From positions 1 through 10,124 of the forward strand of contig JALWQU010000217.1 in the NCBI GenBank assembly GCA_026982915.1: DNA of 10,124 nt, read 5' to 3'. Made by a program: the position numbers and the translations under genes. The notes under the pieces are model-generated. The model was not told the origin of the DNA. It did not search any database and saw only the letters and a list, made by a program, of their open reading frames with translations. Numbering within the stretch: the first letter of the stretch is position 1; each line of letters opens with the position of its first letter. Origin of the DNA: Candidatus Altimarinota bacterium (GTDB lineage Bacteria; Patescibacteriota; Gracilibacteria; UBA4473). Of the stretch, positions 1 through 7,122 are shown in pieces.

Positions 1-3000
1 ATCTCCGAATCACTGACGGTAAAATTTGTGCTTGAACAACCACAGCCGCAAGTTTTAATCCTGGATAAAAAGAAACCGTTAGTGCGTGCTAAGATTGTTT
101 TTGACCAAAAGCCCGGTGTTTGGATTCATAAAAAACAAAACAAATCGGGTATTTACCTTAAAACAGCGGTTTCTGAAAATCATGGTGTGACGGTTTCGGG
201 GAGAAAGATCACCTATCAAGGAAAACCTTTACTGGGTATTAGAAAACAAGGTGGGCTTTCGGTTTTGACCGGAGGGGTGCAGGTTAAAGCGGTTAAAAAT
301 ACTATAAATCAGTGGGAGATAGTCTATAAAGGGGCAACGGTGGGGATACTTACTTATCATTATAAAACGGCTATTGTGGCGGGTGAAAAATATGTACCAC
401 CCTCATTTGAAGGGGTTTTCCTAAAATCAGTATCACCGAAGATTGACTTTAATATTACTTATACGGGTCGAGCAACTGATGGACCAAAGGGGTTTACCAT
501 TATTAATAAGTTAAAGCCGGCCCCGAGGAAACTAAAATTAGGCAGTCAAAAGGACTCTATAGAAAATACACAAAAAGAGGCGACTGCGGCCTGGAAAGGA
601 TCATGGAACCCTGCTTCACTTTTTGCCTCAGGCTCTAATAATATAGGGGAGTCCGTCATGGTTGGAGCCAGTGATATGATGATTTTATTAGGAGATCCAA
701 CACTCAGTAAATCCCTTTTTCGGGTAGATGCTCCGACACGAGGAAAGCGTATTTGGCAATCGGATGGTAGCCGAATTTCACAGTTGCGTTCGGCGGACAT
801 AAATGGAGATGGAAAGCCAGACTTACTCTCTCTGGTGGGGAATTTATTACAAGTACATTTACAGCGTAAATCGGGTGATTTTATGGACCCTTCACCTTTA
901 ATTCATTTTGAAGATGGAGTACGTTCTATAGTAGTATTAGAGGTACCTAAAGATGAAAAGGGGCAACTATTTAATAATATTTTACAGGTAAATAATGATG
1001 GACTGGGGGTTTTGTATGAAAATGAAAAAGGTATTTTTACGCGTAAGGCTTTTCCTTTTTTGGAGAAAATAGAAACCATTAAGCCAGCGAATATAGATGG
1101 GGATAGTATAACAGATTTGGTTATCCTGGATGAAAACCAGGATCTTTGGCTGCTAAAAGGCACGAAGGAGGGCTTTGGAAGACCCGCGTTTGTTCAGAAT
1201 CTAGTGCCACCGTTTCCTTCAATAGCAGAATCTTCAGCAGACAAAGAAACACCTTATTTATCGGGTATTCGCATAGCTTACCGAGGGTTTGGCACAAAAG
1301 ATAATATGAAGTCAATTAAGGAGACAAATTTACAAACAGATTTTGCGATCGATTACCCTGATCAACCCCTTAAGAAAGGGGACAACATACCAGTATCTTT
1401 GAAAATGCGTTCAGCAACGACCGTTCAGGGTGGTCGGTTAGAGATTCCTTTACTGGAAGGCATGAATATGGATCCAGGGAGTTTACACTGTACAGGCTGT
1501 TCTAATCAGCCAACCGTTACGATGAGTTTAGATGGTAATAGTATTGTTTTGCATAATGTTGATATTCCGAAAAATGGATCAGTTACCCTAAACTGGGAGC
1601 TGCGAGTCGATGAATTACCTAAGGGGGATTTTAATGTCGCTGATTTAGATAATAGTGGTAGAGATGGTCTTTGGATACCAAAAGCTGATGGTAAATTTAT
1701 TAAATTGGAAGATTTAGAAGCGGTACTGGATGAAGCTGAAGATACCTTAATCTGTGATAGTGGTTGGATTCAAAAAAATAATCCCCAAGCTTGTTGTACA
1801 ACGGCGGAAGGAGAAGCGGAATCAAGTTTTTTTGATACGGCTATTAATGCGGCAAATGCTCCATCAGTAAGATGTCAAAAGCAGATAAAACCAGCCATAA
1901 TAGTCCCCTTAGAATCATTAACCTGTAAGAGCGGGTGGGCTAGAGAGGATAATGTAACTTGTTGCTCTGAAGCAGAAGGTCAGACTTGGAGTAAAACCCT
2001 TTTTGGTCCTGGAGCAGTAGTGCCACCAACAGGACCGAAGTGTCATCAGGTAGCAATACCAGAGGTGCCAATAAAGAAGTTAGCCTGTAAAAGTGGGTGG
2101 GCTCGAGAGGATAATAAAACCTGTTGTACTGAAGCAGAAAGCCTGATATGGGAGAGGACCCTTTTTGGCCCTGGAGCAGCAGTGCCACCGACGGGACCAA
2201 AGTGTCATCAGGTAGCAATACCAGAGGAAACAATAAAGAAATTAGTCTGTGAAAGTGGCTGGGGAAGGCAGGATGATCCAGATGTCTGTTGTACCGTGGA
2301 GGAAGCTGAGGCAGAGTCAAGCTTTTTTGATATAGCGGTTAACGCAACAAATAAACCATCGGTAAGATGTAAAAAATTGCCCTTGCCAACACCAGAAGAA
2401 TTATCAAATATGTGTAAGCCTCGTCCTGAAAATTTAACAATTGATACAAGCCCTAAATGTGAAAATGGGTGGCTAAAAAAAGAAGGTGGTTGCTGTTCAC
2501 TTACAGAAATTGCGGCTTGGAATGATTATTCAGCAGTAGGTTTCGGACCGTGGGTACCTAATACAAAGCCATCAACTGAATGTGAAAAAGAAGTTGTAAC
2601 CGTGACATCTCCACAGGGGAATATTCAGAATTTAACCGGGGGGGGCACAACTATAGAGCCCTATGATTTAAATGCAGGCTATTGTCCAACCAATAAAACC
2701 TGTCAAAGTAATGGGACTTGTTGTAGTAATTCGGATAAATATTTTAACACTCCTGGTTGTGGTAAAACGGCTACAACGAAAGGTGATTTTGGACCACCTC
2801 TCTTGGGTAGTGCTGATAAAAAAGCCTTAGATATAGTTTCGCCGAGAGTTACTGCGTGTTATTGGATGTTAGAAAATGGGGAATGTTGTTCGGGAACTAA
2901 AATTACTTATTTAGGGGATAAATGTAAACAGGTCTCTATTGGTAGGGCTGATTGGCTTGGTGGACCGCCCTCAGACGAAACCATACCAGCGATTACCTAT

Positions 3001-6000
3001 ACGCCTTATGTGTTTTCGGGCAAAGAAAATCCATTTTCTGCGGCTGGACTTGCCTCACTAGGGAAAAAAGGCCGTTTGTCTACTATTGTAGCTTCTATTG
3101 ATGGCAGCATTCAATCGGTCTTAGGAATTATGGCTACCAATGCTTCTATAATAGAATCTGCGGCTACCAAAGCAGCCTGTTCTACCGATCCGGCCAAGGC
3201 TCCGAAACTACCGGGTATTAGTACTAATTATAATCCAGGAAGTGCTTTGGATGCTAGTCTTGAAGCCGTGGAAGATGTACTGCCTATTTTTCAAATGCCA
3301 ACAACCAAATGGGTTAACGGTGTTCCGATTCCATCAACTTATCCACCCGATAAAACGGGGGTGCCAAAGGTTGACCCAAAGCCAACGATAGCGGGTGGCG
3401 TTTATCCTTCTCAATTTAGAATTTATCAGTCCCCAACTTCAACCGGAAAAATGGCAATGGCGATTTGTACGGGTCTTTATCCTATTTTTAGCCAATATCC
3501 AACATGGTTGCCGAATTGCTATGTCTTTATCTCGGGGAAAAATCCAGACTGTAGTGCAGGGAGTGATACAGCCACAGGATTAACGGTTGATAAAATAATG
3601 AATATTACAGAAAATTATCAACAGGGTATTCATGGTGGTATTGGACTAGTAAACTCTGCTGGGGGCTTTGGTGCCGAAAACTTTTCAGGAACGAGATCAA
3701 CCGTGCCATGGAAAGGAAAAGCTGAGAATAAGCATATTGATGGAGGTGGACCAATAAAAAGAGCTATTTCTAAAGAAAATCGAATAGCCGAGATAGAAGC
3801 TACAACCAGCGTACCACTTGTAAAATTTACGGCTCCTACCATTACAGCAACAACCACTAGAGGTAAAGTGGATGATTATTGGGGACGTATTGCGGGGGTA
3901 CAAGAAAGTCCTTTTTTAAAAATAAATAATACGGCGATTGCGATAAATGTACCTAATTTAGCCGCTTTCGAGGATAAAGATATCACCCCAGAACAACAGG
4001 TGAAAATTGATTCTTGGTCAAACCTACAATCAGATATTAAAGAACATCAAGAGGTTAATACGACGACAATAGCTGAAACAGCTACTCTGGCTAAAAACTA
4101 TACAGACACCTATAATAATTGGTTAGCTAAAAATGAAGACAAGATCGAAGAATGGAGTCAGTCGGTTGAGCTGCATAATCAGGTTATAGATCTGATGCTC
4201 GCTACAACTGAGGGATTTCAAAACCAGTTTGACCAGATGTATTACACCAACGCCGTTGATAGAGGAACTTGGCTGTCAAAACTCTATGAATTACAAGCCG
4301 GTTCAGTGGGGGATACAGGGATTAAGCCAATCAATCGTCCAAGAGTGGAGCTTAACGCCCAGAATGTGACTCCGGGTATCAATCTAACCCTCACGGATAT
4401 AAAAATTAATACGGTAGATGTTGCGCTTGATGAACTAACGGCTTATAACGGACTACCTCCTAATGCACCATCACTTGTAACAGACCTTCCTGATCTACCG
4501 ACACTTACAGGACCACCGTCTATTTCTACGAATAATCTAGAAAAGGCTTTTGATTTCATGGTTGTGCCTAATGCTTTTGCTCAATTGTTTGGAATGCTTC
4601 GATTAGGGATTGCCCCTGTGCCAGAATGGGGGGTGAAGGTTTACGCTGAACAGCTGGCCAATAGAGGCGGTCTTTCTGGTACGGATTACTCTGAGGCTAC
4701 GATTCAACAAGATATATTTAACTATATAAAAGACGGGACACAAACTATTCACCTGAAGGCTCCGAATATTATTTTAAGTACGTTGGATAAACCAGATTCA
4801 CTTCGAAAATGGGCTTTGGCGAAAGTTCCGAGCAATGACTATCAAGCAACTTTTATTGAAGGGTTGTTAAAATTAGCTAATAGCTCGGAATTGACGGACA
4901 TACCACCACTGCCAAAAAGACTTCCTTCGAAAAAACTAGCCACTTTATTGGCAGCACAAAAAAGGAATTTGAAAGTATTAGAACAAGCCAAGGATCTACC
5001 TTTGATGGCTTTTTTACAGGATAAATCGGTTCAGTCGGTGTTGAATCCAAGTAAGGCCTACTTAAGTGCGGCTGTTGTACCAGAGCTGGTTGATAATACG
5101 GATACACCAGCTTTGCCAGTATCCGCCAATACGACTTCATTGGAAACCGTTATGGAAAATCAAGAAGCTAATCCAGCACAGTCGCTTTCAGGATTATATA
5201 GCTTTGATACAAGGTATGGAACCGCTAAGAAGTTGGTAAAACAGCCTATTGATTCCGATAGCGTACTGCTTGTAGCGGATATTGATAATGATGGGGCTTC
5301 TGAAACTTTTTATACGCAAAGGGGTACTATTTTCATGAAGGATGATTCGTTGCAAGTCCCTGAGGCAATAGAAGAATCTGATCTCGTTGTCGTTTGGTCT
5401 GCTGAAAAGTTTTTAGCTAAAAAAGAAGTCGCGAATAGTATTCAAGCTTCAATGAATGGTATTGTTTTCAAGCCTTCGGATAAGCACCTTAACTACTATG
5501 AATGGTTTTTGTCGGATCGACCAGATGCTCGACTGGAAATGGCAAAGTCACCGTCAGAACGGGCTTCTAAACTATGGGAACGTCAGGCTTTTTTGAAACA
5601 ATCTCGTCTTAAGGACTATAATATTACGCGATCTCCTGCTCGTATCATAAAAATAAAAGGGGCGCCTAAAATGACCACGGTTAAAGCTCAGTCACTTCCG
5701 GTCTATACCGCTAGTAAGTGTAAAAATCCAGCAGTAAAAAAACGATCTTTTGGAACCACGACAATTCTTACAGCCCTTGAAGATAATACGAAAATTGAGA
5801 TACGGGTTCCGGCAAGACAGTTTAAACCGGCTGATTTTGAAACGATTGTTCTAAATGAAGGGGAAATAACGAGTATTGATTATGGATCGGTTTGTGTTAG
5901 TGACGGAAAAGCCGAAGCCATAACGCTGAGCGATAAGGCAGAAACTTTTGCGCCAGAGGTGGGGACACTGGTGGTATCGGAAATGAACCTAAATATGAAA

Positions 6001-6237
6001 GATGGGGATTATGTACAGCTTGAGTTAGCGGATGGATCTTTGATTAGTATTTATGGCAAGGATAAATATCGTCTTCATTTTTTCGATGCTGGTGATGAAA
6101 ATATTGCTTATAATCAATTGGAACCTTATGATAAAACACGCTATGGATTTTTGATCGGACGATGGAATCGTGGGCAGACACTTGTTCGAGGACCTTTTGT
6201 GCATGATACTAAACCGCTTATCCCTGACAAAGAATGA
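1..6237 (+). CDS. Giant modular secreted-type protein, 5'-partial (propeller, Ig-like and Cys-rich repeat modules)
   Basis: The frame is open from base 1 to the TGA at 6235-6237, giving at least 2078 residues. No stop precedes the GTG at 28, so that GTG is probably an internal Val and the real start lies upstream. Visible order: beta-rich region (1-600); FG-GAP/VCBS-like loops DINGDGKPD (796) and NIDGDSITD (1090); DUF11/Ig-like domain (about 1312-1626) followed by loop DLDNSGRDG (1642); seven Cys-rich modules (1747-2931); a stretch with four more Cys (to 3552); a Cys-free half (3553-5718) with a helical, coiled-coil-like part (about 3985-4270) and Pro-rich linkers; loop DIDNDGASE (5278); a beta-rich tail with two Cys. 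I see no membrane segment or LPXTG motif at the C-terminus. Such module sets are typical of extracellular structural or adhesive proteins. I recognise no catalytic motif. It leads an apparent operon with three exported proteins. Function as surface scaffold or adhesin is inferred; the module calls are by eye. Confidence 0.93.
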   Translation: MSESLTVKFVLEQPQPQVLILDKKKPLVRAKIVFDQKPGVWIHKKQNKSGIYLKTAVSENHGVTVSGRKITYQGKPLLGIRKQGGLSVLTGGVQVKAVKNTINQWEIVYKGATVGILTYHYKTAIVAGEKYVPPSFEGVFLKSVSPKIDFNITYTGRATDGPKGFTIINKLKPAPRKLKLGSQKDSIENTQKEATAAWKGSWNPASLFASGSNNIGESVMVGASDMMILLGDPTLSKSLFRVDAPTRGKRIWQSDGSRISQLRSADINGDGKPDLLSLVGNLLQVHLQRKSGDFMDPSPLIHFEDGVRSIVVLEVPKDEKGQLFNNILQVNNDGLGVLYENEKGIFTRKAFPFLEKIETIKPANIDGDSITDLVILDENQDLWLLKGTKEGFGRPAFVQNLVPPFPSIAESSADKETPYLSGIRIAYRGFGTKDNMKSIKETNLQTDFAIDYPDQPLKKGDNIPVSLKMRSATTVQGGRLEIPLLEGMNMDPGSLHCTGCSNQPTVTMSLDGNSIVLHNVDIPKNGSVTLNWELRVDELPKGDFNVADLDNSGRDGLWIPKADGKFIKLEDLEAVLDEAEDTLICDSGWIQKNNPQACCTTAEGEAESSFFDTAINAANAPSVRCQKQIKPAIIVPLESLTCKSGWAREDNVTCCSEAEGQTWSKTLFGPGAVVPPTGPKCHQVAIPEVPIKKLACKSGWAREDNKTCCTEAESLIWERTLFGPGAAVPPTGPKCHQVAIPEETIKKLVCESGWGRQDDPDVCCTVEEAEAESSFFDIAVNATNKPSVRCKKLPLPTPEELSNMCKPRPENLTIDTSPKCENGWLKKEGGCCSLTEIAAWNDYSAVGFGPWVPNTKPSTECEKEVVTVTSPQGNIQNLTGGGTTIEPYDLNAGYCPTNKTCQSNGTCCSNSDKYFNTPGCGKTATTKGDFGPPLLGSADKKALDIVSPRVTACYWMLENGECCSGTKITYLGDKCKQVSIGRADWLGGPPSDETIPAITYTPYVFSGKENPFSAAGLASLGKKGRLSTIVASIDGSIQSVLGIMATNASIIESAATKAACSTDPAKAPKLPGISTNYNPGSALDASLEAVEDVLPIFQMPTTKWVNGVPIPSTYPPDKTGVPKVDPKPTIAGGVYPSQFRIYQSPTSTGKMAMAICTGLYPIFSQYPTWLPNCYVFISGKNPDCSAGSDTATGLTVDKIMNITENYQQGIHGGIGLVNSAGGFGAENFSGTRSTVPWKGKAENKHIDGGGPIKRAISKENRIAEIEATTSVPLVKFTAPTITATTTRGKVDDYWGRIAGVQESPFLKINNTAIAINVPNLAAFEDKDITPEQQVKIDSWSNLQSDIKEHQEVNTTTIAETATLAKNYTDTYNNWLAKNEDKIEEWSQSVELHNQVIDLMLATTEGFQNQFDQMYYTNAVDRGTWLSKLYELQAGSVGDTGIKPINRPRVELNAQNVTPGINLTLTDIKINTVDVALDELTAYNGLPPNAPSLVTDLPDLPTLTGPPSISTNNLEKAFDFMVVPNAFAQLFGMLRLGIAPVPEWGVKVYAEQLANRGGLSGTDYSEATIQQDIFNYIKDGTQTIHLKAPNIILSTLDKPDSLRKWALAKVPSNDYQATFIEGLLKLANSSELTDIPPLPKRLPSKKLATLLAAQKRNLKVLEQAKDLPLMAFLQDKSVQSVLNPSKAYLSAAVVPELVDNTDTPALPVSANTTSLETVMENQEANPAQSLSGLYSFDTRYGTAKKLVKQPIDSDSVLLVADIDNDGASETFYTQRGTIFMKDDSLQVPEAIEESDLVVVWSAEKFLAKKEVANSIQASMNGIVFKPSDKHLNYYEWFLSDRPDARLEMAKSPSERASKLWERQAFLKQSRLKDYNITRSPARIIKIKGAPKMTTVKAQSLPVYTASKCKNPAVKKRSFGTTTILTALEDNTKIEIRVPARQFKPADFETIVLNEGEITSIDYGSVCVSDGKAEAITLSDKAETFAPEVGTLVVSEMNLNMKDGDYVQLELADGSLISIYGKDKYRLHFFDAGDENIAYNQLEPYDKTRYGFLIGRWNRGQTLVRGPFVHDTKPLIPDKE
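772..1200 (+). other. FG-GAP/VCBS-like beta-propeller blades inside the giant protein
   Basis: Two acidic loops of the form D/N-x-N/D-x-D-x-x-x-D occur about 98 codons apart: DINGDGKPD at 796-822 and NIDGDSITD at 1090-1116. Each is followed by a hydrophobic strand of the type DLLSLVGN or DLVILDEN. A weaker blade-like stretch, with VNNDGLGVLYENEKG, lies between them. This is the usual look of FG-GAP/VCBS propeller blades, whose acidic loop binds calcium. Two to three blades would be too few for a closed propeller, so other blades may be degenerate or lie in the beta-rich part upstream. Confidence 0.65.
1312..1626 (+). other. DUF11/Ig-like beta-sandwich domain inside the giant protein
   Basis: About 105 residues alternate hydrophobic strands with turns. 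They include FAIDYPDQPLKKGDNIPVSL, a central LEIPLLEGMNMDPGS, the Cys pair CTGC (Cys codons at 1489 and 1498), and a closing VTLNWELRVDELPKG. A strand carrying 'KKGD..PVSL', then '..IPLLEGM', then 'I.KNGSVTLNWEL.V' resembles DUF11-type repeats of bacterial surface proteins. CTGC contains the first two Cys of the visible protein, and these may form a local disulfide. The assignment is by pattern only; a generic Ig-like fold is the main alternative. Confidence 0.5.
1642..1668 (+). other. Acidic calcium-loop-like motif between the Ig-like domain and the Cys-rich array
   Basis: Residues DLDNSGRDG form a D-x-D-x-S-x-x-D loop followed by the hydrophobic strand LWIPKADGKF. It is one residue shorter than the D-x-D-x-D-x-x-x-D loops at 796 and 5278. 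It looks like a shortened propeller or EF-hand-like calcium loop and links the Ig-like domain to the first Cys module. Confidence 0.4.
1924..2247 (+). repeat. Tandem duplication of a 162-bp unit (Cys modules 2 and 3)
   Basis: Units 1924-2085 and 2086-2247 align without gaps. By hand count they differ at 28 of 162 bases (about 83% identity) and at 11 of 54 residues. Many differences are synonymous third-position changes. The copies share long identical runs, such as the segment encoding KCHQVAIPE. The duplication is in frame and exactly one module long, so it adds one disulfide module without breaking the reading frame. Confidence 0.9.
2638..2645 (+). repeat. G8 homopolymer within the coding sequence of the giant protein
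   Basis: Eight consecutive G bases encode part of LTGGGTT, in the linker after Cys module 5. Gain of one G would meet TGA at 2664-2666. Loss of one G would meet TAG at 2654-2656. Either slip would therefore cut the protein just after the fifth module and remove about 1190 C-terminal residues. Tracts of this length in AT-rich DNA are slippage-prone and are also a frequent place for sequencing error. Confidence 0.75.
3985..4270 (+). other. Predicted long helical, coiled-coil-like segment in the giant protein
   Basis: About 95 residues are rich in E, K, Q, N, A and L and poor in Gly and Pro. Examples are NNWLAKNEDKIEEWSQSVEL and HNQVIDLMLATTEGFQNQF. This contrasts with the beta-rich, Gly-rich flanks. 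It is followed by Pro-rich linkers around 4330-4550 (PPNAPS, LPDLPTLTGPPS). The composition suggests a helical rod or stalk; heptad periodicity was not computed. Confidence 0.45.
5278..5304 (+). other. Isolated FG-GAP-like acidic loop near the C-terminus of the giant protein
   Basis: Residues DIDNDGASE give D-x-D-x-D-x-x-x-E. They are preceded by the strand SVLLVADI and followed by TFYTQRGTIFMKDD, the usual strand-turn-strand of a propeller blade. It lies about 1390 codons downstream of the second N-terminal loop. It is either a lone blade or part of a second, degenerate propeller. Confidence 0.5.
6234..6237 (+). promoter_or_regulatory. ATGA stop/start overlap coupling the giant gene to the 293-aa gene
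   Basis: The ATG at 6234-6236 overlaps the TGA at 6235-6237 that ends the giant gene. No Shine-Dalgarno sequence lies upstream (bases ...ctgacaaaga). Re-initiation after termination (translational coupling) is therefore the likely way this start is used, which would tie the amounts of the two proteins together. Confidence 0.7.
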
Positions 6238-7115
6238 CCTTTATTGATTATACGGCACACGGTTTAGCTTTTTGTAAGCGATGTTTTGTTGCCTCAGGTT
6301 GCCTTTTTGTAGCCTCTTGGTTTCTGTTATTTACCGTAGTTTTTGCATCAGAAGAACCTTTCATAGAAAAAGAAGATCGGGCACAGTATTCAGATATTGT
6401 TCGAGAAATGTGTCATAGTGCAGCCGATTATAACTTAGATGATCCATGGTTGGCTTTAGGGGCACAAAAAGGGGTAAAGGCTCAATATGATGAACGAATG
6501 GCTTGTTTTTTTGAGTCAGCCTTTGTGACCGCTACGAATGAAATGAATAAATCTTTTTCGGAGCAGTTTTTTAATAAAATATTTATGCCGGCAATTCCCT
6601 ATACGGTCTATAAGCCAAAAGACTTAACCCTTCCTGCGAGTTGTGAAAATTCATCCTTCACGCTTCAAGCAACTATTACCGCTCAACAAAATAATGGTTA
6701 TAAAACCTTGTGTGTTGTTGATGGGCGTGATTCAACGGTAGAGCGTCCTTACTCGTCTTGTCATGTAGCGGAGGCCGCTTGGAATGAATTTTGTAGTTAT
6801 CAGGAGTATCTTTTTTGGAAGCAACAGGATGGAACTCTTTTGCAGGAGTTTCGAGCTAGGGGTGGTAGAATTGTTGTTGATTGGACTGAGTATTGGAGAA
6901 ATACGATTCGAGATCATTCAGAAGAACGAGATCAGGCGGAAAGGCTGTTGACAGACACCTTAGAAACCTATCTAACGTATGAACGAGATTATCGTCTCAA
7001 TCTTTGGCAAAAGGTTATAGAACAGGGGTTGATTGTAACGAGAGCGAAGTTACAACTTATTCGTACAGCCGTAGAAAAATGGCCGGCTAAATTTCATAAT
7101 GCCACAATAGAATAG
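6234..7115 (+). CDS. Exported Cys-containing helical protein of unknown function (293 aa)
   Basis: Residues 1-38 form a signal peptide: a long n-region ending in K15-R16, a hydrophobic core of about 20 residues, and a likely signal peptidase I site after VFA (residue 38). The mature part has six Cys (in MCHSAA, MACFFES, SCENSS, TLCVVD, SSCHVAE and EFCSYQ), an even number suited to three disulfides. The last 80 residues are strongly helical and charged (EERDQAERLLTDTLETYL) and carry E-T-Y-L...D-Y-R-L at 6963-6998, a motif also seen near the ends of the next two genes. The gene overlaps the giant gene by 4 bases and is followed after 7 bases by the next one. I do not recognise the family. Disulfides and export fit a partner of the giant protein, but that role is inferred from context only. 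Confidence 0.93.
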   Translation: MTFIDYTAHGLAFCKRCFVASGCLFVASWFLLFTVVFASEEPFIEKEDRAQYSDIVREMCHSAADYNLDDPWLALGAQKGVKAQYDERMACFFESAFVTATNEMNKSFSEQFFNKIFMPAIPYTVYKPKDLTLPASCENSSFTLQATITAQQNNGYKTLCVVDGRDSTVERPYSSCHVAEAAWNEFCSYQEYLFWKQQDGTLLQEFRARGGRIVVDWTEYWRNTIRDHSEERDQAERLLTDTLETYLTYERDYRLNLWQKVIEQGLIVTRAKLQLIRTAVEKWPAKFHNATIE

Positions 7116-7122
7116 TTTAAAA

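Larger units (their letters stand above)
1747..2931 (+). repeat. Array of seven Cys-rich modules (C-x2-G-W ... CC ... C) in the giant protein
   Basis: Five canonical modules begin at about 1747, 1918, 2080, 2242 and 2452. Each has C-x-[SN]-G-W, then CC after 6 to 10 residues, an acidic or Trp-containing helix-like segment, and a final Cys: four Cys per module, enough for two disulfides. Module starts are 57, 54, 54 and 70 codons apart. Two divergent modules follow at about 2680-2763 (five Cys, including TCC) and 2854-2931 (ECC ... KC), both lacking the GW. Modules 1 and 4 share an ESSFFD...PSVRC second half. Modules 2 and 3 share LFGPGA.VPPTGPKC, and module 5 has a related W...FGP..VP half. 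The high Cys density implies an oxidising, extracytoplasmic location. I do not recognise the module as a named family; it superficially resembles small disulfide-rich adhesion repeats. Confidence 0.85.

Noticed and set aside
1940..2320. 126-codon open frame on the - strand
   Set aside because: It lies wholly within the Cys-repeat coding region and mirrors its repeats as low-complexity Leu/Pro sequence; it is a shadow frame.
6235..6237. UGA read as Gly (Gracilibacteria/Absconditabacteria code)
   Set aside because: Long frames contain no internal in-frame TGA, Gly is encoded by GGN, and the TGA overlaps a good downstream start. Read-through would add only about 10 residues before TAG.
6190..6237. 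Sortase anchor or C-terminal membrane segment of the giant protein
   Set aside because: The end (HDTKPLIPDKE) has no LPXTG-like motif, hydrophobic segment or basic tail.
6285..6305. Lipobox-like VASGC in the leader of the 293-aa protein
   Set aside because: The hydrophobic core comes after this Cys, not before it, and the -3 residue is Ala. A signal peptidase I site after VFA fits better.
6948..6976. Promoter-like TTGACA with 17-base spacer and TCTAAC, 146 bases before the 408-aa gene
   Set aside because: It lies within the coding sequence, the -10 matches only 4 of 6 positions, and tight gene spacing favours a single upstream promoter. It could be chance.
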